The notes under the pieces are model-generated. The model did not search any database. It saw only the letters and a list, made by a program, of their open reading frames with translations, and had not been told where the DNA came from. The position numbers and the translations under genes are program-made. Below, piece after piece: positions 52,602 to 61,100 of a DNA stretch of 64,000 bases. Each line of letters begins with the position of its first letter. Position 1 is the first letter of the stretch. The stretch is from RUG100 sp050953425 (GTDB taxonomy: Bacteria; Bacillota; Clostridia; Peptostreptococcales; Anaerovoracaceae), in NCBI GenBank assembly GCA_050953425.1, contig JBMNMQ010000007.1:124001-188000 (forward strand), in the 5' to 3' direction.

Positions 52602-52989
52602 AGTTCCCTCCGTGGTGCGGGCATCAACACATATCTGCACATAATATATCATATTTATATACGTATATGAACATATTCGCAGACCTTTTCCCGCTTTGCG
52701 GCATATATGATGAAACCACGGAGATACAGAACGACTGCATAGGATGCAGTACGGCTTCGCTACGGCTGCGAAGGACTCGGAGCGGCTATCAGGGACTCGG
52801 AGCGGCTGCGAAGGACTCGGAGCGGCTATCAGGGACTCGGAGCGGCTGTGACGGACTCGGAGCGGCTGCGAAGAATTCGGTGCGACAGTGCAGAATCGGG
52901 AACAGGCATGCAGGCGGTCCGGCGACAGTGCAGAGACCGTACGGCGATGAGGCGGAGCGGGAAGATCGGCTCTGCGGGAAGGAGTACAC
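52602..52989. other. Divergent spacer between AraC and aminotransferase genes
   Basis: 388 bases. The first 80 are AT-rich (TATATCATATTTATATACGT) and look like the araC-type promoter region. The rest is GC-rich and contains a tandem array (52773-52892). No gene seen. Confidence 0.5.
52773..52892. repeat. Six tandem 20-bp units with 40-bp higher-order period
   Basis: GGACTCGGAGCGGCT plus a variable five-base end (ATCAG, GCGAA, ATCAG, GTGAC, GCGAA, then a decayed copy). Units 1 and 3 and units 2 and 5 are identical, so the array grew partly by duplicating pairs. Confidence 0.9.
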
Positions 52990-54393
52990 ATGATTACGGA
53001 TAAAAAGAGCCCATACCGGCTGGTAACGGTAGAAGAACTGGCTGCCCTGAGGGAAAGGGAAGATCGGGTATTCCGGCAGAGAACCAAAAAGAGCAGGGAG
53101 GCCTTTGATCAGGCGCATAAAAACCTGCTCGACGGTGTCCCCATGCCGTGGATGGCGGACTGGGGCACCGATCATCCGATTTTCCTGGAAAAGGCCAAAG
53201 ATCAGAAATGCTGGGATATCGACGGCAATGAATATATTGATTTCTGTCTCGGTGATACCGGCGCGATGTTCGGGCACTCTCCGGATGCGACGGCAAAAAC
53301 GATTGCCGAACAGGGCGCCAGAGGCATCACGACGATGATGCCGACACTGGACTGCCTGGAGATCGGCAGAGAGCTCAGCAAGAGATTCGGACTTCCGACA
53401 TGGCAGGTCGCCATGACAGCGACGGAAGCCAACCGCTATGTCATCCGCAACGCCAGAACCCTTACGGGCAGACCGAAAATCATGGTCATGCAGGAATGCT
53501 ATCACGGCAGCCTGGATGAAACACTGCCGCACATCGGCGAGGACGGAACCCTGCAGCTTCGGTCAAAATTTGATTCCAACCCGGGACTGCCGAAAGATCA
53601 GCTGACCAGGGTGGTGGAATTCAATGATCTGGAAGCGATGGAAAAAGAACTCGCGTATCGGGATTGTGCGGCGGTGCTGCTCGAACCCGTGATGACCAAC
53701 TGCGGCATGGTGCTTCCTGCCGAAGGCTATCTGGAGGGCGTCAGAAAACTCTGCGACCAATACGGCACATATCTGATCATCGACGAAACGCACACCTTTT
53801 CCAACGGGTACGGCGGCTACACAAGAGCTCACGGTCTGAAGCCGGATTTTGTCACCCTCGGCAAATCCATCGCGGGTGGAATTCCGATTGCCGTCTATGG
53901 ATTCACCAAAGAGATCACCGAAAAAATTGATGCGATGTATGGCAACGGCGGGGTTTCGGATCCGATGGGGATCGGCGGTACCCTGGCGGCCAACCAGTTT
54001 GCCATCGCCTGCATGAAAACACAGCTGGCCGAAGTAGCTACCGAAGAGGCGTTTGCAAAGATGTTCCGTGGTTTGGAACGGCTGGCCGACGGACTGGAGG
54101 CCGTGCTGAAAAAACATCGGGTGCCGTGGAGCCTGACGCGTTCGGGAGCTCGATGCGAACTCCAGTTCATGCCGAACATGCCGGTGAACGGGACGGACGC
54201 CAAGAATCACTTTGACTGGGATCTGATGTACTATACGCACTTGTTCCTGCATAACAGAGGCATTATCATCACGCCTTTCCACAACATGATGCTGGTTTCT
54301 CCGGTTACGACGGATGCGGATATCGACAGGCTGATTCGAGGCTGGGATGACTGCATCGGTGAGCTGGCCGAGATCGGTACATATCGTCGGTAA
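52990..54393 (+). CDS. Class III PLP-dependent aminotransferase (glutamate-1-semialdehyde-mutase-like)
   Basis: 467 residues. 'IDGNEYIDFCLGDTGAMFGHS' and 'TATEANRYVIRNAR' mark the fold; 'LIIDETHTFSNGYGG' holds the PLP-binding Asp, and 'VTLGKSIAGGIPIAVYG' the Schiff-base Lys. It differs from HemL in its long N-terminus and the 'TATEAN' segment (HemL has SGTEA), so an amino-acid racemase, aminomutase or beta-amino-acid aminotransferase is possible. No heme genes are nearby. Divergent from an AraC regulator that probably controls it. Confidence 0.88.
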   Translation: MITDKKSPYRLVTVEELAALREREDRVFRQRTKKSREAFDQAHKNLLDGVPMPWMADWGTDHPIFLEKAKDQKCWDIDGNEYIDFCLGDTGAMFGHSPDATAKTIAEQGARGITTMMPTLDCLEIGRELSKRFGLPTWQVAMTATEANRYVIRNARTLTGRPKIMVMQECYHGSLDETLPHIGEDGTLQLRSKFDSNPGLPKDQLTRVVEFNDLEAMEKELAYRDCAAVLLEPVMTNCGMVLPAEGYLEGVRKLCDQYGTYLIIDETHTFSNGYGGYTRAHGLKPDFVTLGKSIAGGIPIAVYGFTKEITEKIDAMYGNGGVSDPMGIGGTLAANQFAIACMKTQLAEVATEEAFAKMFRGLERLADGLEAVLKKHRVPWSLTRSGARCELQFMPNMPVNGTDAKNHFDWDLMYYTHLFLHNRGIIITPFHNMMLVSPVTTDADIDRLIRGWDDCIGELAEIGTYRR

Positions 54394-54575
54394 CACAGCG
54401 GAGATCGTTGATGGCTTGATGACGGTGACAGCGGCATATCCGTCAAAGCAGCGGGAGAGGCGATAACAGGCGCATCGATCAGCGCCATTCCGCGCCGCCG
54501 TGCGCTCGTGCAGATCGGGCGGATGGGCGGAGATACCGAACAGCTCTTTATCTGTGCCGTGCAGTTCCTGCGAGA

Positions 54576-54625
54576 CATTCCCTGCGGCAGTGTGACCGCC
54601 GCAGAGGAATGCTCTCGTTTTTTTT
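54576..54625 (+). terminator. Strong intrinsic terminator
   Basis: CATTCC-CTGCGGC / GCCGCAG-GGAATG stem, loop AGTGTGACC, then CTCTCG and eight T. It ends transcription from the aminotransferase. Confidence 0.9.
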
Positions 54626-54655
54626 GAGAGCTTAAGGGTGATAAAACTGAATTCA

Positions 54656-54684
54656 TTGACTCTTTTTTGCAGAAAGCATAGAAT
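54656..54684 (+). promoter_or_regulatory. Promoter of the papain-like protease
   Basis: TTGACT (54656-54661), 17-base spacer, TAGAAT (54679-54684). Confidence 0.7.
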
Positions 54685-54829
54685 GATAGAAGACGTTGCA
54701 AACCAGTCCCCGCTCGCCGCGGATACCGCTGTCGCCGCGGCGGCAGCGCCCGGACGGCGGGCGGGAGAGCGGCAGCGGCTGCGCGGTCGGCATGCGCGAG
54801 CGGACTGCCGCAAAATGAAAGAAGGAAAG

Positions 54830-57181
54830 ATGCAGAAACAAATCAAACGCAGAGCGGCAGCCATCCTGTGCGCTGTTTTTGCTGTCGCGGCGGTTCTGGC
54901 AGTGCCGGTGCTGCCGGCCGGCGGCAGTGCGGCAGCCGCGGACAGCAGCGCGCTGCAGGAGCTGACCGCACCGCTGGCGGAAAACAACCGGCAGGCGCTG
55001 GAGCGCCTGCAGCGCAGCGGAGATCCGCAGGACTACTACCAGACACTGAACGTGAGCTATCCGCGCGGCCTTTCCACGCGCAGCAAAAAAGCAAATACCA
55101 ATTCTTATCCGGAAAAATATGATCTTCGCGACAAGGGTGTCGTGACACCGGTGAAATTTCAGAATCCCTGGGGATTGTGCTGGGCGTTCAGCTGCATCGC
55201 GGCTTCCGAGAGCAGCATCCTCACGGATCTCGGCACGACGTATCAAAATGCACCGCTCGATCTGTCGGAGCTGCACCTGGCCTGGATGGCCGGTACGCCG
55301 CGCCGCAGCAAGAGCGGCAAAATCATCGACGGACGCGTGCCGTACGGTGACGAGGGCAGCAAAGAACAAACGAATAATATCCTCAATACCGCCGGCAATG
55401 CCTTCCAGGCCACGACGATCCTTGCTTCCGGCATCGGGCCGATCGCGGAAAGAGAAGCGCCGTATCGCAACAAAGAAGGAAAGACTGTCGACGATTCCAA
55501 CGGAAATCCTGTCTATTACTCGGAGGAAGGCGACTGGTCCGTTCCCGAAGAAAAGCGCTATTATCAATCGTTTCGGCTCCGGGAAACTTCGATTCTGCCC
55601 GCTTCGGCAGAAGGAAAGGAAGACGGCGTCAATGCCATCAAGCGGCAGCTGCAGGCCGGACGCGGCGTCTCGGTTCTCTTCAACTGGGATGACAGCTGCT
55701 ACAACGACGCGCAGTCTGCCTATTACTGCGACGGAGAGTTTCAGTCCGGTCATTTGGTGACCATCATCGGCTGGGACGACACTTTCAGCAAAGAAAATTT
55801 TACCGCCGGAAAGCAGCCGGCGCATGACGGCGCCTGGCTGGTCAAGAACAGCTGGGGCGCTGCCGGCAATGAGTTCCCGAACAAGTTCAACTGGGGGATC
55901 GGGAGCGAGAGCGGCAGGGGCAGCGGCTGCTTCTGGATGTCCTACGAGGATAAGACGATCTGCAACGAACAGACCTTTGATTACGACGTCGAGCAGTCGG
56001 ACCAAGACGTCTATTATCTGAGCCAGAGCGACTACCTCAACAACTTCTCTCCGAGCGAAGAAACCTATGGGAGCAGGACATCCATGGCCAACGTGTATTC
56101 CACGGCCAATCGGGATCTGCAGCTGGATTCCGTCTCCTGCATCACCGCGGCCCCGAGCGTGAACGTCAGATGGCAGGTGTATCGGCTGCGCGACGGGTGG
56201 AAGAAACCGACCGACGGCACCCGCATTGCCGACATCACCAAGACCTGTGAATACGCCGGCTACCATCGCGTGGATCTGCAGGGAAAGCAGTCCTCGCTGC
56301 TGCTCGACAGAAAAACCGACTACAGCATCGTCGTCACCCAGCAGAATGCCGCGAAAAAATATGAACTGATCTATGAAGCCGCCGTCAACAAGACCGGAAC
56401 GGATCGGCTCATCAAGGAAGGAAGCCCGCAGCAGTATTATTTCGTCGGTACCGTCAACAGGGGGGAGAGCTATGTCAATTACGGCGACCGCTGGATCGAT
56501 TTCGCCGATGTCGTGACCGTCCTTCAAAAGCAGGAAGAGCAGGCCAGCGGCGAGATTGACATCACCTGTGATAACTTCCCGATCCGCGCCTACCTGAATC
56601 CGGCGCATGTTTCGCGCCTTCTCGATCTCAAGGTGACTCCCGCCGGCAGGACCGGGGATCGTCTCACCTGGCGCAGCGTGCACGGCGCGACCGGATATGA
56701 TGTCTATTTCTCCCGCTGCGGCAAAAAAAGGAACTTGAAGAAAATAAAGACCGTTAAGGGAACTTCACTGACCAGGGCAGGCCTGAAGCGGGGACGCACG
56801 TATAAATACCGCGTCATCGCCTGGAAAAAATACAACGGCAAAAAAGTCGTCCTGTCCAGGAGCCTGGCCTGCCATACGATTGCCGGAGGATACAGTCATC
56901 ATTACACGGTGGCTGCCAGCCTCAAGGCCGGACAGAACAAGCTGACCCTGCGGGCGGGCCGCAGCGGCCGCGTCTCCGCAAAGACGGTCAAATACCGCAG
57001 TCATCGCAAGCTGCTGACAAAGAAGCATACCGCCCGCTGCCGCTATGTCAGCACAAATTCCGCCGTTGCCGCTGTCAATAGCAAGGGACGCGTAACGGCA
57101 AAGAAAGCGGGCACCTGCAAGATTCGCATCTACGCGCAGAATGGCGTCCATACGAGTGTGAAGGTAGTGGTGAAGAAGTAA
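54830..57181 (+). CDS. Secreted papain-family (C1) cysteine protease with FN3 and Ig-like domains
   Basis: 783 residues from ATG 54830 (GAAGGAAAG). Signal peptide (about 1-35), a propeptide-like stretch, then the C1 domain with Gln in 'KFQNPWG', catalytic Cys about 116 in 'GLCWAFS', His about 307 ('SGHLVTIIGW') and Asn about 340 ('LVKNSWG'). A lectin-like beta region follows (about 385-595), then one FN3 domain (about 605-685, 'LKRGRTYKYRVIAWKKYNGKK') and a Big_2-like Ig domain (about 705-783, 'YVSTNSAVAAVNSKGRVTAKKAGT'). The FN3 motif matches those of the 17-31 kb surface proteins. Likely a surface protease. Confidence 0.92.
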   Translation: MQKQIKRRAAAILCAVFAVAAVLAVPVLPAGGSAAAADSSALQELTAPLAENNRQALERLQRSGDPQDYYQTLNVSYPRGLSTRSKKANTNSYPEKYDLRDKGVVTPVKFQNPWGLCWAFSCIAASESSILTDLGTTYQNAPLDLSELHLAWMAGTPRRSKSGKIIDGRVPYGDEGSKEQTNNILNTAGNAFQATTILASGIGPIAEREAPYRNKEGKTVDDSNGNPVYYSEEGDWSVPEEKRYYQSFRLRETSILPASAEGKEDGVNAIKRQLQAGRGVSVLFNWDDSCYNDAQSAYYCDGEFQSGHLVTIIGWDDTFSKENFTAGKQPAHDGAWLVKNSWGAAGNEFPNKFNWGIGSESGRGSGCFWMSYEDKTICNEQTFDYDVEQSDQDVYYLSQSDYLNNFSPSEETYGSRTSMANVYSTANRDLQLDSVSCITAAPSVNVRWQVYRLRDGWKKPTDGTRIADITKTCEYAGYHRVDLQGKQSSLLLDRKTDYSIVVTQQNAAKKYELIYEAAVNKTGTDRLIKEGSPQQYYFVGTVNRGESYVNYGDRWIDFADVVTVLQKQEEQASGEIDITCDNFPIRAYLNPAHVSRLLDLKVTPAGRTGDRLTWRSVHGATGYDVYFSRCGKKRNLKKIKTVKGTSLTRAGLKRGRTYKYRVIAWKKYNGKKVVLSRSLACHTIAGGYSHHYTVAASLKAGQNKLTLRAGRSGRVSAKTVKYRSHRKLLTKKHTARCRYVSTNSAVAAVNSKGRVTAKKAGTCKIRIYAQNGVHTSVKVVVKK

Positions 57182-57266
57182 ACAATGATGACGGAGCAGA
57201 ACGGATCTGTCCGGCTGCATGCTGCGCGTTCGGGTTCGCTCCGATCGGCTCCGCCTTAGTTTTTCC

Positions 57267-57295
57267 TTGCATCGCCGCAGCGGATGTGCTATTCT
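57267..57295 (+). promoter_or_regulatory. Promoter of the thiS operon
   Basis: TTGCAT (57267-57272), 17-base spacer, TATTCT (57290-57295). Confidence 0.65.
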
Positions 57296-57312
57296 GTTAC
57301 CAGAGTGATAGC

Positions 57313-57375
57313 AGAGCTGTCACGAAGGGGCATACCACCTCGGGTATGAAACTTCGCGACAGCTCTGTTCTTTTT
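57313..57375 (+). ncRNA. Leader hairpin / attenuator before thiS
   Basis: Begins about 10 bases after the predicted transcript start. Outer stem AGAGCTGTC / GACAGCTCT, middle CGAAG / CTTCG, inner CATACC / GGGTATG, then GTTCTTTTT. It looks like a terminator hairpin 48 bases before thiS. No TPP consensus is present. A 'thiS' RNA motif has been described from comparative genomics as I recall; whether this is a member needs a covariance search. Confidence 0.6.
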
Positions 57376-57422
57376 CAGGAACACCGCAGACGCCGCCGGC
57401 GTCCGGAGAGAAGGGGGGAATC

Positions 57423-57617
57423 ATGGTCAGAATCAATGGCGAACAGGTCGCGGCCGCCGGTAAAACGATCGCCGCTTACCTGGAGGAAGCCGGCTACGAC
57501 CGGCATCGGGTGGCGGTTGAACTCAACCGGAATATCCTGCCGCGGGCGGCTTTTGCGGAAACCCGCATCAAGGACGGCGACGTCATCGAGATCGTCGGCT
57601 TCGTCGGCGGCGGCTGA
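57423..57617 (+). CDS. thiS: Sulfur carrier protein ThiS
   Basis: 64 residues with the ubiquitin-like pattern 'MVRINGEQVAAAGKTIAAYLEE' region, 'VAVELNRNILPR', 'IKDGDVIEIVGFVGGG'. The C-terminal Gly-Gly carries the thiocarboxylate used by ThiG. AGGGGGGAA precedes the ATG. No thiF (the adenylating partner) lies in this operon or elsewhere in the window. Confidence 0.93.
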   Translation: MVRINGEQVAAAGKTIAAYLEEAGYDRHRVAVELNRNILPRAAFAETRIKDGDVIEIVGFVGGG

Positions 57618-57810
57618 CAAGGCCGGGGTCGATGCGGGCGCCGGCTTGCTGCAGGCTGCCGCCCGTCGCCGGGACAATGCGCCGATCCGGCGGCTGCCGC
57701 GTCGATGCTGCCGTCGGTGCCCGGGAACCCGCGAAAACAGAACGACAGCCGAAAAGCAGGCGAAAACAGACACAACCGACAAGGAAAAACAGATACAGGA
57801 GGGAAGCCAA

Positions 57811-58575
57811 ATGGAAGATAAACTGAAACTGGGCGGTCATGAATTTTCCAGCCGCTTTATCCTCGGTTCCGGCAAATACAGCCTCGACCTGATCAAGGCG
57901 GCTGTAGAGCAGGGCGGGGCGGAGCTGGTGACGGTCGCGCTGCGGCGCGCCAATACCCGCGAAAGTGAAAACATTCTCGACTACGTGCCCGAGGACGTGA
58001 CCCTGCTGCCCAACACCTCGGGGGCGCGCAGCGCCGATGAGGCGATCCGCATCGCCCGCCTGGCGCGGGAAATGGGCTGCGGCGATTTCGTCAAGATCGA
58101 AATCATGAAGGACAGCAAGTACCTGCTCCCGGACAACAACGAGACCGTGCGCGCCACCGAAGTGCTGGCCGCAGAGGGCTTTGTCGTCCTGCCGTACATG
58201 TTCCCGGACCTGACGGCGGCGCGGGCGCTGCAGAAAGCCGGCGCGGCGGCGGTGATGCCGCTGGCGGCGCCGATCGGCAGCAACAGCGGACTGGCGGCGA
58301 AGACGTTCCTGCAGATCCTGATCGATGAAATCGATCTGCCGGTCATCATCGATGCCGGCATCGGCAAACCGTCGCAGGCCTGCGAAGCGATGGAGATGGG
58401 AGCCGATGCGATCATGGCCAATACCGCGATCGCCACAGCCGGTGATATTCCGCTGATGGCCGGGGCGTTCCGCCGGGCGATCGAGGCCGGCCGCGCCGCT
58501 TATCGCAGCGGTCCGGGCAGAGTTCTGACGCGCGGCGGCAGTGCTTCGGATCCGCTGACCGGCTTCCTGCGCTGA
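57811..58575 (+). CDS. thiG: Thiazole synthase ThiG
   Basis: 254 residues from ATG 57811 (AGGAGGGAA). 'FSSRFILGSGKYSLDLIKAAV' starts the TIM barrel; the Schiff-base Lys lies in 'GDFVKIEIMKDSKYLLPD'; 'PLAAPIGSNSGL' and 'VIIDAGIGKPSQA' bind phosphate; 'GADAIMANTAIA' closes the fold. It makes the thiazole phosphate from DXP, dehydroglycine and ThiS-COSH. A 193-base spacer separates it from thiS, where thiF is sometimes found; nothing coding is seen in it. Confidence 0.96.
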   Translation: MEDKLKLGGHEFSSRFILGSGKYSLDLIKAAVEQGGAELVTVALRRANTRESENILDYVPEDVTLLPNTSGARSADEAIRIARLAREMGCGDFVKIEIMKDSKYLLPDNNETVRATEVLAAEGFVVLPYMFPDLTAARALQKAGAAAVMPLAAPIGSNSGLAAKTFLQILIDEIDLPVIIDAGIGKPSQACEAMEMGADAIMANTAIATAGDIPLMAGAFRRAIEAGRAAYRSGPGRVLTRGGSASDPLTGFLR

Positions 58576-58755
58576 AGGGCGGCGCGGTCCCTGCGGGGGC
58601 GCGATCGGCGGCGCGGCGCTGCGATGTACAGCCCGCAGATCTGAGCCGGCGCGTTCACTGCGGTGCATGCACCGCACGCACTGCCCGCAGAGCGGACTTT
58701 TAACGAAGAACGGAACGTGCCCGGGAGGGCACGAAGGGGAAGGGAGAGAAGAGAC

Positions 58756-60033
58756 GTGAACAACGAAGATAATCGCGAATATCTGATCGACAGCGATCAG
58801 CTGTCGGCAGCGGCGCTGAGAAAAAAGCACCGGCTGGAGGAGGATCCGTCCAGCCGCACCGATCCGATGCAGTACCGGCCGAAGATGGAGGTCATCGATT
58901 CGGATGTCAAGGATCGCGTTCTGGCGGCCTGCCGGGAGTACGATCCGGCGGCTTGCACCGCGCGCGACGTCAGCCGGGCGCTGCAGCAGGAACGCTGCGG
59001 CATCGAAGAGTTCAAGGCGCTGCTGTCGCCGGCCGCGGAACCGTATCTGGAAAAGATGGCGCGGCGGGCGGAGGAGGAGACGCGGCGCCACTTCGGCAAC
59101 ACGGTCTACCTCTTTACACCGCTGTACATCGCCAACTACTGCCAGAACTACTGCATTTACTGCGGCTTCAACTGCTACAACAATATCAGCCGCAAGAGGC
59201 TGACTCCCGAAGAGATCGATCATGAGATGAGCGTGATCGCCGCCAGCGGCATGGAGGAGATTCTCATCCTCACCGGAGAGAGCCGCAAGTACTCCGACGT
59301 CGAGTACATCGGGGAAGCGGCGAAGATCGCCCGCCGCTATTTCCGCAACATCGGCATCGAAGTCTACCCGCTGAACATCGACGAATACCGCTATCTGCAC
59401 GAGTGCGGCGTCGATTACGTGACGGTCTTTCAGGAAACCTACGATATCGAAAAGTACGAGACGCTGCATCTGATGGGGCACAAGCGCGTCTGGCCCTATC
59501 GCTTTGATGCCCAGGAACGGGCGCTGCGCGCCGGCATGCGCGGCGCCGGATTTTCCGCGCTGCTGGGACTGGCGGACTTCCGCCGCGATGCACTGGCGAC
59601 GGCGCTGCACGTCTATCTGCTCAACCGCCGCTATCCGCACGCCGAACTGTCGCTGAGCTGCCCGCGCCTGCGGCCGATCGTCAACAACGACCGCATCGAC
59701 CCGCACGACGTCGGCGAACGCCAGCTCTGTCAGGTGCTCTGCGCCTACCGGATCTTCCTGCCTTACGTCGGCATCACCGTCTCCAGCCGCGAGTCGGCTT
59801 CCTTCCGCAACGGCATCACCAGGATCTGCGCGACGAAGATCTCCGCCGGCGTTTCCACCGGCATCGGCGATCACGAGGCCAAATATGCCGGCGAGCAGCA
59901 TCCGCTGGAAGCCGGCGAAGACGTCGGCGACGAGCAGTTCGAGATCAGCGACACCCGCTCGATTCATCAGATGTACGCCGACATGACGGCCGCCGGTCTG
60001 CAGCCGGTGCTCAATGATTATCTCTATGTATAG
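58756..60033 (+). CDS. thiH: 2-iminoacetate synthase ThiH
   Basis: 425 residues from GTG 58756 (GGGAGAGAAG). Radical-SAM enzyme that cleaves tyrosine to dehydroglycine and p-cresol. The cluster motif is CQNYCIYC (C129, C133, C136), with 'YNNISRKRLTPEEI', 'ILILTGESRKYSDVEYI', 'VTVFQETYDIEKY' and 'GITVSSRESASFRNG'. ThiH in place of ThiO fits an anaerobe. Followed 13 bases later by the thiE/tenI-like gene. Confidence 0.96.
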   Translation: MNNEDNREYLIDSDQLSAAALRKKHRLEEDPSSRTDPMQYRPKMEVIDSDVKDRVLAACREYDPAACTARDVSRALQQERCGIEEFKALLSPAAEPYLEKMARRAEEETRRHFGNTVYLFTPLYIANYCQNYCIYCGFNCYNNISRKRLTPEEIDHEMSVIAASGMEEILILTGESRKYSDVEYIGEAAKIARRYFRNIGIEVYPLNIDEYRYLHECGVDYVTVFQETYDIEKYETLHLMGHKRVWPYRFDAQERALRAGMRGAGFSALLGLADFRRDALATALHVYLLNRRYPHAELSLSCPRLRPIVNNDRIDPHDVGERQLCQVLCAYRIFLPYVGITVSSRESASFRNGITRICATKISAGVSTGIGDHEAKYAGEQHPLEAGEDVGDEQFEISDTRSIHQMYADMTAAGLQPVLNDYLYV

Positions 60034-60046
60034 GGAGCAGCCGGCG

Positions 60047-60661
60047 ATGCGCGGAATACCGGAAACGCTTCCGGTGCTGGCCGTCAGCGACCGCCGGCTC
60101 TGCCGCGGCAGCCTCACGGCACAGCTGCGACGCCTCGTTTCGCTGCGCGATGACGGTACGCTGGCGGCGGAAGGGATCGATCTGGCGGGCCTGATCCTGC
60201 GGGAAAAGGATCTCGATCCCTTGGCCTGGCGGGAGCTGGCGGCGCAGGTGCAGGAAATCTGCGCGGCGGCAGGACTGCCTCTGTATCCGGCCGGACATCC
60301 GCAGACGGTGCGGCAGCTTGCCTGTCCGCGGCTTCATCTGCCGCTGCCGCAGCTGGCGGCGCTGCGGGCGCGCGGCTTTGATCCCGGGACGTTCACCGAC
60401 TGCAGCGTATCCTGCCACAGCCTCGCCGGGGTGCGGCGGGCGGAGCGGCTGGGTGCGACGCGGATCATCCTCGGCACGATCTTCGCGACCGACTGCAAGC
60501 CGGGCCTTGCCGGCCGCGGCCCGGATTTCCTGCGCGACGTCTGTGCGGCGACGAAGCTGCCGGTGTTTGCCATCGGCGGGATCGAGCCGGCGCGTCTGCC
60601 GCTGCTGCGCAGGACCGGGGCGGCCGGCGGCTGCATGATGTCGTGGATGATGCGGCGCTGA
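60047..60661 (+). CDS. ThiE/TenI-family protein (second copy)
   Basis: 204 residues from ATG 60047 with AGGGAG upstream. 'LPVLAVSDRRLC', 'GLILREKDLD', 'CSVSCHSLAGVRRAERLGATRIILGTIFATDCKPG' region and 'LPVFAIGGI' are the ThiE/TenI barrel. Compared with the thiE at 47.6 kb it lacks the DGVHVGQ motif (here 'PRLHLPLPQ'), so it may be TenI-like thiazole tautomerase rather than the synthase. Last gene of thiS-thiG-thiH-tenI. Confidence 0.85.
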   Translation: MRGIPETLPVLAVSDRRLCRGSLTAQLRRLVSLRDDGTLAAEGIDLAGLILREKDLDPLAWRELAAQVQEICAAAGLPLYPAGHPQTVRQLACPRLHLPLPQLAALRARGFDPGTFTDCSVSCHSLAGVRRAERLGATRIILGTIFATDCKPGLAGRGPDFLRDVCAATKLPVFAIGGIEPARLPLLRRTGAAGGCMMSWMMRR

Positions 60662-61100
60662 GCGCTGCGCCGGTCTGCCGCGCCGCGGGCCTTTCGTGCC
60701 CTGCCCGGACAGGCGGACAGCCGGAACACACAAATTTGCGGTACTTGACCGGATTGTGTTTGACCGGGTTGCTCCCGCGGGTATGTATATGATATACTTG
60801 CTTCACAACAGAGAATCGTGCTGACCGCAAGGGCCCGCCGCGGGGCGGGGTACCGAGTGAAAAGGCGATGGCATAGTGAGACACCGATCTTCCGGCTGCT
60901 TTTGCTGCGACGACAGCGGCGATGGCAGCGGCGGAGGGCGAATGCTTCGCGGGGCCATTGCCCGGCGAATTTTTTATCGTCGGCGCGGTTCGTCCGCTGC
61001 CCGGCGCGGCCGCTTTTGCGGCCGGTGCGGCGGACGGCAGCTTGCAAACCAAATTTCCCGGACGGCCGCACGCCGCGTTCGAACAGAGAAGGAGCTCATT
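60662..61100 (+). other. Long leader region of hydG
   Basis: A promoter (TTGCTC 60769-60774, 18-base spacer, TATACT 60793-60798) starts a leader of about 300 bases. It includes a CCCGCC-GCGG-GGCGGG hairpin (about 60833-60848), a GC-rich structured part and a terminator at 60946-60975, then a further 125 bases before hydG. This layout is that of a riboswitch or attenuator; no known aptamer is recognised. Confidence 0.55.
60946..60975 (+). terminator. Intrinsic terminator inside the hydG leader
   Basis: TTCGC-GGGGC / GCCC-GGCGAA stem with loop CATT, followed by six T. It lies about 140 bases after the predicted start and 125 bases before hydG. Confidence 0.7.

Larger units (their letters stand above)
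54394..54829. other. Spacer with terminator and promoter before the papain-like protease
   Basis: Holds a terminator (54576-54625) and a promoter (54656-54684). Bases 54691-54829 would be an untranslated leader of about 139 bases. The first 180 bases show nothing recognisable. Confidence 0.6.

Noticed and set aside
57583..60117. 844-codon open frame on the minus strand
   Set aside because: Antisense to thiG and thiH, which carry intact catalytic motifs.
60047..60661. Calling this gene a plain thiE duplicate
   Set aside because: The DGVHVGQ motif of the synthase is lost, so a TenI-like role is at least as likely.
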